Shown here one piece after another: positions 63,444-64,000 of a stretch of DNA of 64,000 nucleotides; position 1 is the first letter of the stretch, and each line of letters starts with the position of its first letter. The notes under the pieces were generated by a model. That model saw only the letters and a program-made list of their open reading frames with translations. It did no database searches and was not told the DNA's origin. Source of the DNA: Gordonia polyisoprenivorans (GTDB taxonomy: Bacteria > Actinomycetota > Actinomycetes > Mycobacteriales > Mycobacteriaceae); contig NZ_CP072203.1 of assembly GCF_017654315.1 (NCBI RefSeq), forward strand, positions 4,588,001-4,652,000. Reading direction: 5' to 3'. The position numbers were made by a program, and so were the translations under genes.

Positions 63444-64000
63444 CTACTCGACGTCGGTCGACTCCGGGCGCAGGCGCCGGCGCAGAAGCGGAACACCCAC
63501 ACCGACCACCGCCGCGACCGCGAGGCCGAGAAGCGTCTCGCCGACACGCTCACCGAAGCGTCCGGGTGCGGTTCCGGTGGTCGCCGCGCCGAGCATGAGG
63601 ATGACCAGAAAGGTGGTGAAGGTCGGCAGGACGTACCATCGGCTGCCGCGCGTGCCCGCCGCCGCGGCGAGGACCACCCCGACCACGAGCGCGATCAACC
63701 AGGCGGGTGCATGGTCGGCGAGTACGACGACGACCGCACCACCGGTCACCACCGACACGAACCGTCCGGCGGTCCGCCACAGTTGGAGATCCGGATCCGG
63801 CCTCATGACCAGAAGCGCTGCCGCGCAAGCCCATCCGACGTGATCGAAGCCGAAGGCGAATCCGATACCCGCGGTGATCGCCCCCACCACACCGACGAGC
63901 AGGCCATACTGCATTACCGGCACCCGCGGACCCGGCCCACCGCCGGGCCCGTCCGGGACGAGGCGTTCCGGGATGACGACGGCTACGACGAAGGCGGCGA
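63444..64000 (-). CDS. FUSC-family membrane protein (partial, runs off right edge)
   Basis: The frame is open to the window edge, giving 185 visible residues to the stop at 63444. Two hydrophobic blocks (MQYGLLVGVVGAITAGIGFAFG, ALVVGVVLAAAAG, FLVILMLGAATTG, LLGLAVAAVVGVGVPLL) and the charged segment RPDPDLQLWRTAGRFVSVVTGG match the FUSC/aromatic-acid exporter-like domain. It lies immediately upstream of the fluoride riboswitch in the same direction. The N-terminus is not in the window. Confidence 0.75.
   Translation of the reverse strand, partial: AAFVVAVVIPERLVPDGPGGGPGPRVPVMQYGLLVGVVGAITAGIGFAFGFDHVGWACAAALLVMRPDPDLQLWRTAGRFVSVVTGGAVVVVLADHAPAWLIALVVGVVLAAAAGTRGSRWYVLPTFTTFLVILMLGAATTGTAPGRFGERVGETLLGLAVAAVVGVGVPLLRRRLRPESTDVE

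Overview
The window is high-GC, densely coded, mycolate-type actinobacterial DNA. It carries a complete mce operon (two YrbE permeases, MceA-F, an Mce-associated protein, a FadD), a tmRNA whose tag resembles mycobacterial tags, ftsEX-smpB-prfB in actinobacterial order, and two DUF222/HNH (13E12-type) genes with dispersed CTCGAGG...CCTCGACCAC repeats. Gordonia or a close relative fits best; this is inference from gene content, not a database match.

Layout. 1-1.8 kb: partial IS110 element next to a truncated HNH gene. 1.9-8.7 kb: housekeeping genes (frameshifted ogt, two alpha/beta hydrolases, a PHP protein, pgm, a MerR regulator with a divergent MFS gene). 8.7-19.2 kb: leftward mce operon ending in a FadD6-like ligase. 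19.4-21.6 kb: class III CoA-transferase plus HMG-CoA-lyase-like pair. 21.6-22.4 kb: scar holding the 3' part of a type VII secretion mycosin gene, directly beyond the 3' end of ssrA. 22.4-29.4 kb: leftward block ssrA, alpha-galactosidase, smpB, ftsX, ftsE, a membrane protein, mscS, prfB. 29.5-31.2 kb: hisN and a VOC protein. 31.5-33.7 kb: frameshifted DUF222-HNH gene between repeat clusters. 34-39.7 kb: metallo-hydrolase, two acyl-CoA dehydrogenases behind a tandem operator, an MFS transporter and a secreted protein.

39.8-59.3 kb is the main accessory feature: a catabolic supercluster that can be read as a whole pathway. An amine permease and a copper/topaquinone amine oxidase (with an ornithine-cyclodeaminase-like partner and a SolA-type flavin oxidase) would take aromatic amines such as tyramine to arylacetaldehydes. 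Aldehyde dehydrogenases give arylacetates, and a flavin hydroxylase plausibly gives homoprotocatechuate. Homoprotocatechuate 2,3-dioxygenase (all key active-site residues present), HpaE, an unusual FAH-RraA fusion, HpaH and HpaI then lead to pyruvate and succinic semialdehyde. GntR and TetR regulators sit beside clear palindromes.

59.5-64 kb: a chimeric TPP-enzyme/AsnC pseudogene, a PPOX flavoprotein, a broken M20 amidohydrolase fused by deletion to a broken UspA gene, and a fluoride-resistance unit (FUSC-type exporter, fluoride riboswitch, two crcB genes).

Six genes carry small indels, most of them in short homopolymers. Together with two or three deletion junctions, this means either active gene decay or uncorrected sequencing indels; raw reads would decide.
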